NCBI GenBank assembly: GCA_000697055.1
Contig: JNDT01002335.1
Coordinates: forward strand, 62,001 to 126,000
Direction of reading: 5' to 3'
DNA: 64,000 nucleotides
From: Saksenaea vasiformis B4078
Lineage: Eukaryota; Mucoromycota; Mucoromycetes; Mucorales; Saksenaeaceae
The position numbers and the translations under genes were made by a program. Numbering within the stretch: position 1 is the stretch's first letter; each line of letters starts with the position of its first letter. This document shows, in pieces, positions 24,662 to 36,438 of this stretch. The notes below the pieces were generated by a model. It searched no databases and was not told the DNA's origin. It was given only the letters and a program-made list of their open reading frames with translations.

Positions 24662-26205
24662 TTAGGAGGATGAGGAGGGCTGCAGGTAGGCACCAATGCG
24701 CTGATCTGTAATGACTTTGTTGTTCAAAGGATGATGCAGCAGTGTTTCGGACCGTGAAGCCGAGGGATTGACATGTCTACGGTCTAGTTCATGTCCACTA
24801 CTACGTCTAGAAGATGCTGAGGGGTACGTTCCGTTACTGACTCCAGAAGAGGATGCGTCAATGAATGAATAGTTTGTGTTGTTGTTACATGAGTGCTGGC
24901 TCACTGGCGAGGTCGGAATATCGTACTCGTCCGTGGTGTAAAGTGAAGAGGAAGTGCGCGAATTTCGTAACACATCATTTGCACCAAATGTATTTCCTGA
25001 ACCATGACTATTTGGTCTTGGTCTATGCGTGCGAGCAAATGGTAATGTTGGCGGTACAAGGTCGTCTTCTTGGTCTCGTAAATTTTGGTATTGCTGTTGT
25101 TGGTCGTACAAGTGCATTGTGTTCTGGACTCCGTTCAAACTACGTCTGAATGGGCCCCGACTCGAGTTTTTCGCGGCGCGTTCCGTGGTCGGTTTTATTA
25201 TCATGCGTGAGCTCCGATCGTGGATAGGCGGTGGATTTAATGATGCGGCTGGTGCATTCATCATGGCCATCGCGTCCTGCCATGCAGTAAACGAGTCAAC
25301 GCTAGATACAGGCAAGGAAGAGGAAGTGGTAGTTTTGGATCGGTGGAACACAGATAAAGGATTGTCTGTGCTTTTTTCTTCTATTGTGGTATCGTCATCG
25401 TTGTTCTTCTGTACAATGTTGCCACGATAGGCTGCCAAGAACCATAATACTCCGCCAAAAGTTGAGAGGCTGATGGCGATAGCTAGCAAGATTACTTCAA
25501 GTCCTGGCGTTATGTCTCCGCATCGAATGCTGCCGGATTCCTGAATAGTGTGGCACGCTTCAATTAAACTCTGATGATAATTGTTGTACGTCCATCCAAA
25601 TGCCAAGGCTACGACAGCGGCGCTTAAGAAGGCAAAAATTGAACTAAGCCATCCTAAAAGTTGCTTTCTGGTAGAGTTGGCGGCTACACTGAGAAAGACC
25701 GCGATGCCGGCCAGGGCGGTGGCGAGGATAAGCGGAATAACGCGTATCAGGGACGAAGAGGTTTGTGGCTGATTTAATTCGTTTCGAACGGTGGTTGTAT
25801 TTTGTGACACTAGGGTAAATATTTGGTTTGCCTCTTCAAGAAAAGATGAGTAAAAAAAAAAAAAATGCAAAATAGGATAAAATCATGGGGACAGAAAAAG
25901 AAATAATTACCAGGTTCATACGTTAAATGAGTATGTGTGCAAGTGCAATTTTGAGCATACATAAAACAATGGCGCCATAGACCAATAGCTACTGAATCAG
26001 GTAGAACCTCGCGGCTCGAGATATTCTGATGTATATTGACTGTAAAGAAATTCATTGTGTCGTGAAAGGAACAGTCCTCGATTTTTTCATTTGTTTCTGT
26101 CCAAATAGCAGCTATCGCCAGGACACCCAAAGTAAGTAGTAGGGTCCTAAGAACAGGAAGAAAAACCTTATGAACAAATAAACTATATGTATGTTGCGTC
26201 GACAT
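24662..26205 (-). CDS. SUR7/PalI-family four-helix membrane protein
   Basis: Two exons, 26205 to about 25910 and about 25832 to 24662, splice in phase as TYEP/EANQIF. The first hydrophobic helix (VFLPVLRTLLLTLGVLAI) precedes an extracytoplasmic loop with the family's claudin-like block GLWRHCFMYAQNCTC. Three further helices follow (VIPLILATALAGIAVFLS, WLSSIFAFLSAAVVALAFGW, ILLAIAISLSTFGGVLWFLA). The roughly 220-residue C-terminal tail is cytosolic, Ser/Asn-rich and low in complexity. SUR7/PalI proteins act in plasma-membrane domains (eisosome/MCC) or in pH signalling; which applies here cannot be told from sequence. Confidence 0.8.
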
Positions 26206-26397
26206 GTGAAAAAAGAAAGGGAAGCAGAGTGGGGAGAAAGAGAAAAAGAAAGATAGTTTTGGTTCTGTTCAGACAATATAACTTTCTAACAAATTGCTTG
26301 GATGATTTTACAACTCCGATGATCAACACAAAAAAGGTTTACCTCGTACAACCATTAATGTTACACTAAGAGAAGTCTATTTCCCGCCCGTTCGTTT

Positions 26398-26946
26398 TTA
26401 GTTTGTTTTTGGCATGAGCTTTTTAAATTCAACGACGTCAATGAAACCATCTCGATTGGTATCTGCGTCCTCCATCATGTCCTTAATTTCGGCATCTGTC
26501 ACTTTCTCTCCTAACTTCCCCATCACCTCTCGGAGTTCATCTTCGCTAATAAGTCCGTCATTATTCTTGTCAAATGCTCGGAAGACCTGCACGAGTTCAT
26601 CATCTTCGTGATAGCTTAGATGCTTTCTCACAGACAGAGATGGGTGTGTCTTCCATTGGCGTACTTTCGGTGGTAATGGGGGCGCGCTATTAGACATGAT
26701 GGCTGCAAACTCATTGAAATCGACATTATCCCGATTGCCATGGGCAACTGGAATGTCATTAACACCCAAGCTTTTCAGTATATTTGCGAGGTCTGTTCTC
26801 GAAATGAGACCGTCGCCATTACGGTCGTATAAACGAAAGGCTACCTCAAAGGGAGAAAGTGTCAAAACATTTACCGGGGTATTCCTTGTTTTACCTTCTT
26901 TCAATGTGGCAAGTTCTTCTGGTGTAACATTCTGGGTGGTGGCCAT
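26398..26946 (-). CDS. Calmodulin-like EF-hand protein (182 aa)
   Basis: A single-exon gene with three canonical EF-hand loops, DRNGDGLISRTD, DKNNDGLISEDE and DTNRDGFIDVVE, each with acidic residues at positions 1, 3, 5 and 12. A fourth, degenerate hand lies between the first two (VDFNEFAAIM remains of its second helix). The N-terminus MATTQNVTPEELATLKEG precedes EF1, and a linker of about 30 residues (PPLPPKVRQWKTHPSLS) separates the lobes, longer than in calmodulin. It is predicted to be a cytosolic calcium sensor; the target is unknown. It is distinct from authentic calmodulin in sequence and length. Confidence 0.88.
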   Translation of the reverse strand: MATTQNVTPEELATLKEGKTRNTPVNVLTLSPFEVAFRLYDRNGDGLISRTDLANILKSLGVNDIPVAHGNRDNVDFNEFAAIMSNSAPPLPPKVRQWKTHPSLSVRKHLSYHEDDELVQVFRAFDKNNDGLISEDELREVMGKLGEKVTDAEIKDMMEDADTNRDGFIDVVEFKKLMPKTN

Positions 26947-27366
26947 GGTAAGGGTTTAAAGAAAGGAAATTGCAGTAAGAAGTCGGTTTTTACTGGGTTG
27001 GGAAATTCAGCAGTCATGCTCGCGTCGAGAAAAAGCCGGCGGAGACATACTGTCTTACCAGAAATGCATGTCATTAGCGAACTACAAAAAGGGAAATCCA
27101 TTTGGGGTCAGTTTGGCCAGCGAACTATTTCATTTGCCGCAGTTGATCATTATCAGTTGAGGTACTGAACCACTCCCTCGCCCTACTACCTCTGAATGCT
27201 TGCCACCCTTTGTTCGACGTATATTGCTCTATTAAGAATCGACGGTTGTTCATACTCATTGTATCTATGCTTCTGGACAATGCAACACTATCAAACCGTA
27301 TAAAAACGTGCCAGTCTACCAATTATCTGGCATTAAGGTATGGATGACTTTCCGACCTGGAAATCA
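26947..27366. other. Intergenic
   Basis: Upstream region of the EF-hand gene. Short frames at 26901-27101 and 27125-27322 on the minus strand have no recognisable content. Confidence 0.4.
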
Positions 27367-27708
27367 CTTGGGACGTTCCAACGGGAAACCCCATCACGCG
27401 GGTTTTATGCAATAAACGCTCGGTATTTCGTAATATTTCCATCATTTAAAACAATCTGAAGTCATATTAACCAGTTATTTTCAACATATTTCGCTGTTCC
27501 TAAAGATATTCTATTTGGTAAGGCCTCTGCTTTGTGTATCCTGTCATCCAAGACATATTGTGTTTTTGAAACGCTCTCACCTTCAAGTCTTCCGAATTCT
27601 AGCCTCGATCGTTTGTAGCGCTCCAGCAACACTATCAGTTTTCAGAAAGAAACACGGAGAAGCTCTTTGATTTTGAGAAGCTGGGGTGTCCTCTTAAAGT
27701 GTCCCTAG
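27367..27708. mobile_element. MITE-like element, same terminal-repeat family as 17881-18027
   Basis: The left end CTTGGGACGTTCCAACGGGA and the inverse of the right end, CTAGGGACACTTTAAGAGGA (27681-27708), match at roughly two thirds of positions. The right end shares its first 10 bases with the left arm of the 17881 element. The interior is AT-rich and non-coding. The size (342 bp) fits a MITE. Confidence 0.5.
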
Positions 27709-28477
27709 AAATACACTTTTGACTTTGGAGAGTTCGCGTGCTGATTACAATCCTTTATGACAGCCCGTTGTAGCTCGTTTTATCTTTATCTGCTTTGAGT
27801 CGCCTCGTCCTATGTCTTCTTGAAGGGAGCTGTAACACATGTTTCTGGCTAAGATATCTGTGGATCTTCCTCATCAACAATTTGCGAGTGTTTTACCTCA
27901 CATAACCATACCATCAATGAGCTAACATATTCCCATAGAGATGCAAATTCTGGCCTTCTTTGAAAGCGGTTTTTACACACAGCCACTTCATGACAGGCCT
28001 CGAGAGCTGCTAATATTTCAATAGAGTTCTGGTTAGCACCCTGACCGATCCTGTTAATCTGTTGCTAAATTCAAAACGTTTTGTTATCCTACTGCAAGGT
28101 TTAGTTACAAGATTGCAAAGGAGAAGCAATCATGTTCCCTTGTTAGTAAATTTCTTCGGTCTCAGCGCGCTGCTCCTTGCACATCAAATACATGTTGCTA
28201 TCGGGAATGGACATTGTCCAATGGTGAGCCGTTGTACCTACATGATTCGCAATGGGCAAAATGTCCGGTATATACTGAATCATACATACAATGGACGTGC
28301 ACGAGGCGTAGCTTCAATTTACGACATATTTCGAATGATGCATACTTGTATCGATCTGCGGTGAAGTTCGTCATTGACAAGAGCCCAAACATCCTTCTGG
28401 GATGATTGAAGCTCAATTGATGTGCGAAAGCGAGACTACGTACTCTCTCTAATTACCAGGGTGGTGAGCATGAGGGG
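27709..28477. other. No gene seen
   Basis: Spacer between the MITE-like element and repeat copy B. Open frames at 28062-28364 (plus) and 28198-28416 (minus) overlap on opposite strands and show no recognisable domain. Confidence 0.35.
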
Positions 28478-28825
28478 AAGCTCATCATAGCTGAGAGGGT
28501 CCGGGATAAAGGCCATGCAGGCTAAACGGTTGACATAAAAACATGAGTAATACTGTATGTATATAAATTGACATTCTGAAAAACAGAGCCAAAGAATTTA
28601 AAAATGATTCATGCATCCCTTTAAATACGGATCATTCTGGATAAAACTATCCGGATCTCTAGACATTTTTACTCCTTCCGACATGTTACCGAGAAACCGT
28701 CACTGGAGCACCTCAATGAAAAACCCTGGTCATCTAGCACAAAGATTCTCATCACTTTCCAGCGCGAAACTTATTCGACTTAAACATTTATTAGATGCAA
28801 AAACTCATTTAAAATTCAGTGTTTC
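28478..28825 (+). repeat. Dispersed repeat, copy B
   Basis: Diverged same-orientation copy of the repeat at 16471-16885. Upstream shared text includes GAGGGTCCGGGA versus GTGGTCCGAGGA and a matching GTTAAAA/GCTAAAC stretch, and both copies keep the CCCTTTAAATAC and CACTTTCCAG landmarks. It lies just downstream of the small EF-hand gene. Confidence 0.7.
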
Positions 28826-28909
28826 TGTTGGTAGCATACGTGCAGTTGTTCATAATACATATTTACATAGGGAAGGAGAGAAGGAGAGAGAAGGAATCGC
28901 CTTAGGTTT

Positions 28910-29323
28910 TTACTTCATCCTGTGAAGTAGCTTCTTTAAATGATGACCTGCTTTCTTCTTTTGTTTTGCTGGTCGATAACCCATCATTCGTAAAAATTCA
29001 TCAAAGGTGACGACACCGTCTTTGTTTTCATCCACTTCGGCAATAATTTCTCGAGATTCTGCCAAGGAAATAGGTTCACCAAGTTGCTGCATCATTGATT
29101 GAAGCTCCGTTGGGTCGATCACCCCGTTGCCATCGAAATCAAACGCTTGGAAAGCCTCCCATAACTCTTGGCGATGTTCCGCATCTCTTTCCACCTTCTG
29201 ATTACCTTTTTTAGTCTCTTCAAATAATTATGAGTTTTTTTTTTTGATTCTTACCGACACCGCAGCTTTGTTTTTCCGACGAAGTATGCCAAATAGATGC
29301 GGGCGTTTGATATTGGAAGTCAT
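28910..29323 (-). CDS. Small two-EF-hand protein
   Basis: Two exons: 29323 to about 29255 (MTSNIKRPHLFGILRRKNKA) and about 29214 to 28910, in phase if the acceptor is the second AG (…GAAGAG). Exon 2 encodes two canonical EF loops, DFDGNGVIDPTE and DENKDGVVTFDE, in one paired lobe, and a basic C-terminal tail (KQKKKAGHHLKKLLHRMK). The product is about 120 residues, shorter than calmodulin or centrin, and has a basic N-terminus. A calcium sensor with one lobe is predicted; membrane or target binding through the basic tail is inference. Confidence 0.82.
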
Positions 29324-29582
29324 GCTGTTGTGCGCGAATAAGGATGAGAGAAAAAAAAGGCATTGAAGAAATAAAAAAAAATCTCCCTCTTTTTGTATTT
29401 TTCATGCAAACGCCACATAAAACATATGCCATGTGCTTTTTACTTGTCAATAGAACAATTAAAGTTTCTCAGCCATAAGGAGAAATCGGGGCTCAGACCG
29501 GATGAGCCACAGGTAGCATGACGTACAAGACAACTTTCTTTGTCGATCACCTGAATCGAGAGGAAAAAAAGAAGCTTATATT

Positions 29583-30464
29583 TTATTTTCTCTGTTTTTG
29601 GGCAAGGAAATCAGTGAATTCCTGGTAGGGGCCCTTGATGAATTCGGTCTCGGTCCATAGATCAGGTGTCAGAAAACCATAGGTATTGCCGATAGCAGCA
29701 AAAGTAGCCTTAACGAAATTACCGAGTGTACGAGTGGAACCACGGGAAGTCGTGTAACAGTCAGTGATACCAGCCAGTTGCAGAACTTTCTTCGATGTTG
29801 GGGCAGCAACAAGACCTGTACCTCGAGGCGCAGGTACAAGGCGACAAAGAGTAGAACCACATTTGCCAGTCACCTTACAAGGCACGGTGTGGGGTTCGCC
29901 AAGAGCGGATCCCCAGTAACCACGACGAACAGGAATGACGGAAAGTTTGGCCAAGATAATAGCGCCACGAATGGCTGTGGCCACTTCCTTTGAACATTTA
30001 ACACCTAGTCCTACATGGCCATCGAAATCACCAACGACAACAAAGGCCTTGAAACGAGTCCGTTGACCAGCACGAGTCTGCTTTTGGACAGGCATGATCT
30101 TCATGACTTCATCCTTGAGCTTAGGCAGGAAGTAATCCACGATCTGGTACTCCTTGACTGGAAGCGAAAAGAGGTAGATCTCTTCTATGCTTTTGATCTT
30201 GCCAGCTTTCACAAGTCGTCCAAGCTTCGTCATGGGAACCCTAACATGAATGGTTGGTGGGATTCATCATGGCTGCAAACGAACTTATTTACCATTCTTT
30301 CTTGTCTTCACCACGACGTCCACGTCCACCGCGGCCCCCACGACCACGGCTACCGCGTCCACGTCCAAATCCACCACGTCCTACAAGGTGACAGCGATAA
30401 GCGTTGGGCGTCGGCGATTTATTGATAAGATGAACTTACTATCGGCCGTTACAGAGTCAGCCAT
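29583..30464 (-). CDS. RPS2: 40S ribosomal protein uS5 (RPS2)
   Basis: Structural protein of the small ribosomal subunit near the decoding/mRNA-entry site. It has three exons: a short first exon (MADSVTAD), a Gly/Arg-rich RGG exon ([19 protein letters not shown]) and the conserved body beginning [20 protein letters not shown]. Typical blocks are [57 protein letters not shown] and [20 protein letters not shown]. It ends [11 protein letters not shown]. Splices are in phase (EW/VPMTK). The early short exon is usual for fungal ribosomal protein genes. Confidence 0.97.
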
Positions 30465-31340
30465 ATGCTACGTTCGTTTGCGAAATGAGTCAGTCCAACC
30501 ATGTTTTCCATCCATCTCTTAGCGTCATCCATCATCCGATAGCTTACATAAAACTTTGGATTGAATAGATAGATTCAAAGAGGAGGAATTCATAGGGGTG
30601 CCGGGCCTCCCGCCATAATGTAGGATCGTCGTGTCCCCCCAACTCTTCTCTTCACTTGATAGATTAGGTGGTTCGGTTTGATTTAAAAAACCGCCGGTTT
30701 CAAAACGATCGAGTCGGCTCGATCCGTTCGGCGGGATTGTCCCACTTGTTTCACAATAAAGATGCCCAACCCAAAAAAAGAGATTAGCATGGAAAAGGGC
30801 GCCCCAAACTAAAAGAAGAAGAAGAAATGGACAGGTTGTGGTGGTTGCATTTGTGAAACTCACTCTTCCTGGGAATGAAGAGAAGTCTGACCGGCTTGGA
30901 ACAGAACATAGGTTCTGCTGTCAAAAAGAAAAAGCAGGGAGTATCCTATGATTTTCATTTCTGACTGGATCCGTTGACAGAGCACACGTTTAAGTAATAA
31001 CGTGTTATCGACCAGCACCGTATTCCACACCCTTCCGTTGTTTCGCCGATCCCTTCTTTTTTTGTTTTAAGGTTTGAGGAACAAACGTGGAATCCTTCCA
31101 TCAAAGCCTGTTGTTGTACACAAGCCAAATTGTGAGACCGAGATCTATGATGTAATTTATTCGGATTAAACAAAGCTAAGAAGGAAAGGATAAATCTGTT
31201 CACAATAATAGATCTGTCATGTAGCGAGCAGTTAACCAAAATTCCTTCGGGCTGGTATGAGCTTATTAATAGTATCGCTTGTTGATGCAGATTCTTCTTT
31301 TTTTTTTTGTGTTGTTTTGTTTTGAATGAAAAAGGGGCAT
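30465..31340. other. Intergenic, RPS2 upstream / CDK downstream
   Basis: About 880 bp. A 112-codon minus frame at 30525-30863 opens with a GTG rather than an ATG and overlaps the likely RPS2 promoter/5' leader, so it is not called. Nothing else is recognised. Confidence 0.5.
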
Positions 31341-32874
31341 TTAGAGACTGAGGATAGATCGATCATCATAGAAAAATGGATGCCTTGCAGCCTATCCAGA
31401 TAAAAATGGGTCATTATCGACATGTAGAGGGAGGGAGGAGGATATTACCTTTTTTGCAGAAATGCGCTGTGATGGATCATATGCGATCATGGACTATAAA
31501 AAAAACAAGTGTCGGGGGATCAGGTAAGCTTGGCATCCTGAAAAGTCAAACTTACTTCGAGTAATTCATAGGCTGAATCATCCACTTCCAGGTAGTGAGG
31601 CCATGATCGAAATTTCTCTTTAAAGGATATTTGTTTCCATGCTATAAAGAAAAAGATTCAGTTTTTTCCATTCACGGTTTCATGGCGTGTGACAAGTACA
31701 GGGGAAATCCGGATTGTAATCGGGTAATGTGGATACGCCTGGCCATCGATCTTCACTCGGTGTTCCTAGAATTCTAATGCAAAAAGAAACATATGAATAT
31801 GTGGGTGGATGTAGTTTCTTCTATTTCTTTTTACCGAAAGATACAAAATAATTCGCCAATTTGTGTACGTCCAGGAAAGAGGGCTTGTAGGGTCATCATT
31901 TCTGCAAAAATGCAACCCACACTCCACATATCCACACCGGTTGAATAATGAGGACTACCAAGTAAGATTTCTGGTGCTCGGTACCAAAGCGTAACAACCT
32001 AGGAGGGAAGCACGTTTAGCCAGTAGGCTGTTTCCCATTTGTTTCATGTTTTTGATTTTCTTACCTGATTTGTATATGTTCTCATTGGGACCCCAAATGC
32101 CCTTGACAATCCAAAATCAGCAATGGTTAGTTTTCCATTGCGATCGATTAATAGATTCTGTGGTTTGAGGTCTCGATGAAGGATTCTGTGTGAGTGGAGA
32201 TATGCCATGCCATTTAAGAATTGATGCATGAAACTCTAAATAATTTTTGATGAGCGTTGAAATTTCATTGGATTCATTTTACTTTAAGATGTTTCAGTGT
32301 CAAGCCAGGTCGTCCAAGTTTCTTCATATATTTCAATAAATCCTGCAAAAACACGAATTCTTTTAACCCCACACATTTTACAAATAGCCATGGAGTGTAC
32401 CATATCGAGATATTCGAAAACCAGATAGACAGTGGCATCTTTTTGTATTAGATCCAACAGCCTAAATCCCATCGACATAAATCATTCACCTCACGTAAAA
32501 AATAAAAAAATAAAAAAAAATAAAAATAAAAGGTTGTAAACTTACTTGACTACGTTCCGATGGTTGACTTCTTTTAACAAGGCGATTTCACGTACAGTAG
32601 TGATGGGGATGCCTTGATCATAATGTAATGGTACTCGTTTAAGCGCAACCAGCCGGTTACTTCCTTTCTGGTAAGCTTTATAGACAACTCCATAGGTACC
32701 CTCGCCGATTTTGCTTAGTTTGTCGTAATCAGCTAAATCATCCGGAACAGCATGCTTTTCTTTTTCATGTTTTGCTTCGGACTGAGAGCGTTCATTGTGT
32801 CTTTCTTTCAGGGGTTCACGGTCATCGGCACGTTTTAGCGTCTTTTGACTTGAAGCTGGTATATTTTCAGTCAT
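31341..32874 (-). CDS. Cyclin-dependent kinase with PITTVRE helix
   Basis: A Ser/Thr kinase of the CDK1/2-like group, read over about nine exons from 32874 to the TAA at 31341. After a charged N-terminal extension of about 50 residues come the Gly loop [12 protein letters not shown], the catalytic Lys (VALKRVPL), the cyclin-binding helix [15 protein letters not shown] (PSTAIRE position), [29 protein letters not shown] (T-loop) and [15 protein letters not shown]. Downstream are [44 protein letters not shown] and a short tail. Catalytic Lys, Asp and DFG are intact and the activating Thr is present. The divergent helix suggests a specialised cyclin partner. One donor (near 31710) is GTACTTGT, weaker than the others. 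Confidence 0.92.
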
Positions 32875-33774
32875 GGTAGTGTGTGTATGCCGGTGTGCAT
32901 ATGGAGGAAATTCAAGGGGACAAGCTTGCGCGTTGCCTTTTTTTTTTCCTTTCCTTTTTTTTTTTTTTTTTGCGCGACAGGCGGATATGAATTATTGGCG
33001 CGCGCGGCGCGCTGCGTGAATTTTCAGCCGCGTCGACCAGGTCACAGATGTGTGTACCGAACACACAGACGCTCCTCTCTCTCTTTGGATTTTTTTTTCC
33101 CTTTGTTTCCTTTACGCGACAACCATCAGATATATAAAATTCATGTGCACGTATCAGTTTATAGTTGCCAAAGATAAAAGAACGCGTTCCTTATCGAAAA
33201 GTTCAGTCTATCTATCAATGCGTTGATAATGCAAGGTCGTCCTACTCTTTAATGAAAAAGAAGCAAGTTATATGGACCATAGGAAGAATTATCATGCCCT
33301 TGGTATAACAAAAAGAGTGATTTATTTTCATTCAAGTGAAATCCACCTAGTTACTGAGAATGAATTGGATCGAGGAAAAGAATGCGATCACACTTTCGAG
33401 ATGGATAGCGAGTAAACGAAGCACTTATATCATGCAGTGCAGGTCTCCTTTAACTTTCAGCAGGGGATATATTAACTAACAATGTCAAGTTTAGAAAGAG
33501 ACTGCTGAATAGCTCAAATCAACAAGAAAGGTTCACCCAATCTGTTCGTCGTAGCTATCCTCAGAAAGATCTACCTTCTAAAAAAGGTAAGACCATGATT
33601 TAAAAAAGTGTATGAAAACATCGAATTCACGAAAGAAAGAAAGAAAGAGATGCTTTTTCATCAAAAATGGCTCGACGGTTCCATCGGTTTTTAAAAAAAA
33701 AGATTCGTATGTTTAATTTACAAAAGAATATGTATATATATGTATAGATAGGACTCAGCACGTACTCCTTTCCC
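32875..33774. other. Intergenic, CDK promoter side
   Basis: About 900 bp with long pyrimidine/T tracts (32938-32971), a GC-rich palindromic patch (GGCGCGCGCGGCGCGC, near 32998-33013) and a TATATAAAA at 33131 on the plus strand. No coding sequence is supported. Confidence 0.5.
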
Positions 33775-35090
33775 TTATCGTCTATTGCGGCCGTCGTCGT
33801 CAGACTCATGAAGGTCGGTTAATCCTAGTGACTCCTCATTCTCCAACAGTTCTGCTTCAGTCATCAACAATCTTTCATCTTCTTCACCATAGGGAGTATA
33901 ATGATCCATTTCATCAGCGCCTGCGCCTCGTGCAATAGAGTCCAGCAGATAGACACCTGCGAAAATAATGACAAATCCACAAATCAAAGAAACAACGTTC
34001 ACCGGATTATCCGTATTAAAGCCCTGATACAGGATAGCCGAAGCTGCAATGGTGGCGGAGGTAAAAGATACAAAATAGATCGGATTGACACTACAACGTT
34101 TTCTCTTCCCCTTGAGTTAACTGCAAATGAAGGGGATGAGTGTACTTACACGTTGGTGGAGAATTGCTCTAGTGCCTTGTTAAAATAGTTCATCTGCGTA
34201 ACAATGCAGATCGCCACCACTACTGCAAAGACATAGGTGGAAGTATGTTTAAATTGATTCTTGCCCGCAAACGTCAATTTAAGCGCAATGCCGAATGCCT
34301 TGATAGCCATCACTGAGACGGAGCCCACTAAAGAGCAGATAGATACGTAGACAAATGGATTGGTTTTGCCATATTTGGGCACAATGCTGTAAATCATTAC
34401 AAAACTGACGATAGCCACAATAATACAATAGGAGACAAACGCTGGTTGTAGTGCATAAAACAAAAGTTCGTCAATGGAGGTCACTTCTCTGTCTTCTGGT
34501 GCGTGCAAAACAACGATCAGAGCGCCTACGACCGAAAGCAAACAACCGATTTTACCGATCGCACCGAGACTCTCTTTTAAAAAGACAGATGCAAAAATCG
34601 CGCTGGGAAAGCAAGAAAAGGAAAAAAAAAGAAAAGAAAACATAGATGAATATACAGAACGCGTTCTTCTTTTATCACATGTTAAGTATATATACCCAAG
34701 GATCACACTCAGTGCACCTAATGGTGTGACTAGGATGGGTGGTGCAAATGAATAGGCTGAGAAATTGAGAATCTCACCTATAGCCACTAAAAGGATGTTA
34801 AAATTGGGCACTGGCATGATAATGACTACAAGCATGTTAAAACTTACTTGTACCCATCCCAGCCCACCATGTCCAATTTTTGAGATAATGATGTTTTCCG
34901 TCTACTGCGGAGGTGCCTGAAGCAACGAATGTGACTTTTTTGGTTTACCGATCTTGTGTCAAATAAGTTCAGGCTTACCATGGTTACGTCTTGCATTCAT
35001 AAGACCCTTTTTAGTGACAATAAAAGAAAGGCCAATGAAAACACTTGAACTCATGGCAAGAATAAGTCCAATATATTTCTCTTGAAGCAT
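33775..35090 (-). CDS. NIPA-family magnesium transporter
   Basis: Multi-pass membrane protein of the NIPA (DUF803) family, which moves Mg2+ across membranes. It starts at 35090 with MLQEKYIGLILAMSSSVFIG and FIVTKKGLMNARR, the hallmark first helix. Then come WTWWAGMGTM, GEILNFSAYSFAPPILVTPL, GALSVILG, FLKESLGAIGKIGCLLSVVG, LHAPEDREV, a long central set of helices, QMNYFNKALEQFSTNV, NPIYFVSFTSATI and GFVIIFAGVYLLD. The tail is acidic (DEMDHYTPYGEEDERLL). About five exons with in-phase borders are visible, and eight to nine helices are predicted. The family call is strong; substrate and compartment (plasma membrane or endosome) are by homology. Confidence 0.92.
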
Positions 35091-36084
35091 AATGAAGAAG
35101 GAATGACTTGCGTGAAATGAAAGTAAACTTCGCGGGAAAAAAAAGGGAGGAAAAAAGGGTATAGGAAGACAAAGAGAGAAGAAGGGAAAAGAGGGAAAAT
35201 CACAAGGAAAATGAAAATGAGGGTAAATAAGGGGGGGAGAGAACTATTGAAGAAAGAGCAAAAAAGTTGCATCTTTCAATTGTTGAAAGGATAGCAAGTT
35301 GGTAGTGGATCAATTTGTACGACATCGGGTTTTATTTGGATGCATTGTTGAAATACAACGCGACTTGAAAATCAAAGTACTATGTAAAGATTGAAACAAA
35401 ATTCATAACATTCATCGTACCAGACAACCCACCTTTTAAGTAAGTAGATGGTCTGTATCATTGACTTGCAGAAAAAGCACAGATCTCAAAAATTGGTTTG
35501 ACTTATATTGATGCATGCGTGACCTCCCACTTAGGTTGTCTCCTGTTCCCACGCATTCCCAATACTTTTACATTGGACATAGATAGTTAAGCTTTTCTTT
35601 TTGTAAAATGATTCAATGGCTAGCTGTTTCGCTCACTATAAAAAAAATATACCTACAGTACGTACTTGATGTCACCATGACAATGGCCTCGTAGGAAACA
35701 GGCAACCGACAAATAGAAGTGCATTGCAGTAAAAAGAGCGATTTCATAGAGTCTATAAATGGAACTACTTTGCAGTGCATACTTTATGGTTCTGAGCAAA
35801 TCGTGAAAGTTCCAGATGCAGTTTTGCTGTTGTCTTGTTATCTGTATTACGACGAGATCAAGGTACTTGTGTGGAGAAACAAAAATATTTAAAAATAGAT
35901 ACTCGCTTCATCATTTTTCCGATCGGACAAAAAAAATGGGTTACATGTTAACAAAAAGTGATATATTTCATAGTGTTTCTTTACAGGCTACCTCACAGAG
36001 GGAAAAGCAAAAACGGAAAATAAATGGGATCTAAATTATGATACATGGAAAGTTGACGTATAAAATGGAAGGAGAATAAAGAAG
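35091..36084. other. Intergenic
   Basis: About 1 kb of AT-rich sequence between the NIPA gene start and the small zinc-knuckle gene. It contains a purine-rich stretch (35125-35245) and no supported gene. Confidence 0.5.
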
Positions 36085-36438
36085 TTAACAAGGACAAAAG
36101 TCAGTTGAATGAGGACCGGCACAATTGGAACATTGTTTCGTGCGAAAGTTATCTTCGGCAGGTGGAGAAGATTGTAAACCAAAGAGGGAGAAATGGAGAG
36201 TAGGCATGAGGTTTGGTCGAGGGAAATTGCTCAGGATGGAGCTTTCAGTAACAACATCGGGACCATTTGGTTGATAATCGGTTGTCTTGACTTGAGGGTG
36301 AGGACGTGCTGTTGTAGTAGAGAAAGGTTGTCGTTTAAGGACGGTAGAGATAGGACCGATACTCTTGCGAATACGATCAGGTTTTGAGGTGGAAGTGAAA
36401 AGTGAGCCAAACAATGGAAAGCTACCAAGGATCGTCAT
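36085..36438 (-). CDS. Small protein with C-terminal CCHC zinc knuckle
   Basis: A single-exon frame. I take the ATG at 36438 (MTILGSFPLFGSLFTSTS, 117 residues) because the in-frame ATG at 36522 lies upstream of a TATATATA box (about 36497-36504) and would be too close to the promoter. The C-terminus CSNCAGPHSTDFCPC matches a CX2CX3HX4C zinc knuckle. The N-terminus is rich in Ser/Thr/Arg/Lys with few acids and could be a mitochondrial presequence (inference). The rest is low-complexity Pro/Thr/Ser-rich. No family was recognised. Confidence 0.55.
   Translation of the reverse strand: MTILGSFPLFGSLFTSTSKPDRIRKSIGPISTVLKRQPFSTTTARPHPQVKTTDYQPNGPDVVTESSILSNFPRPNLMPTLHFSLFGLQSSPPAEDNFRTKQCSNCAGPHSTDFCPC

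Noticed and set aside
30525..30863. Minus-strand ORF with an apparent signal peptide
   Set aside because: It starts at GTG, has no ATG, and lies in the RPS2 upstream region; the hydrophobic start comes from a T-rich stretch.
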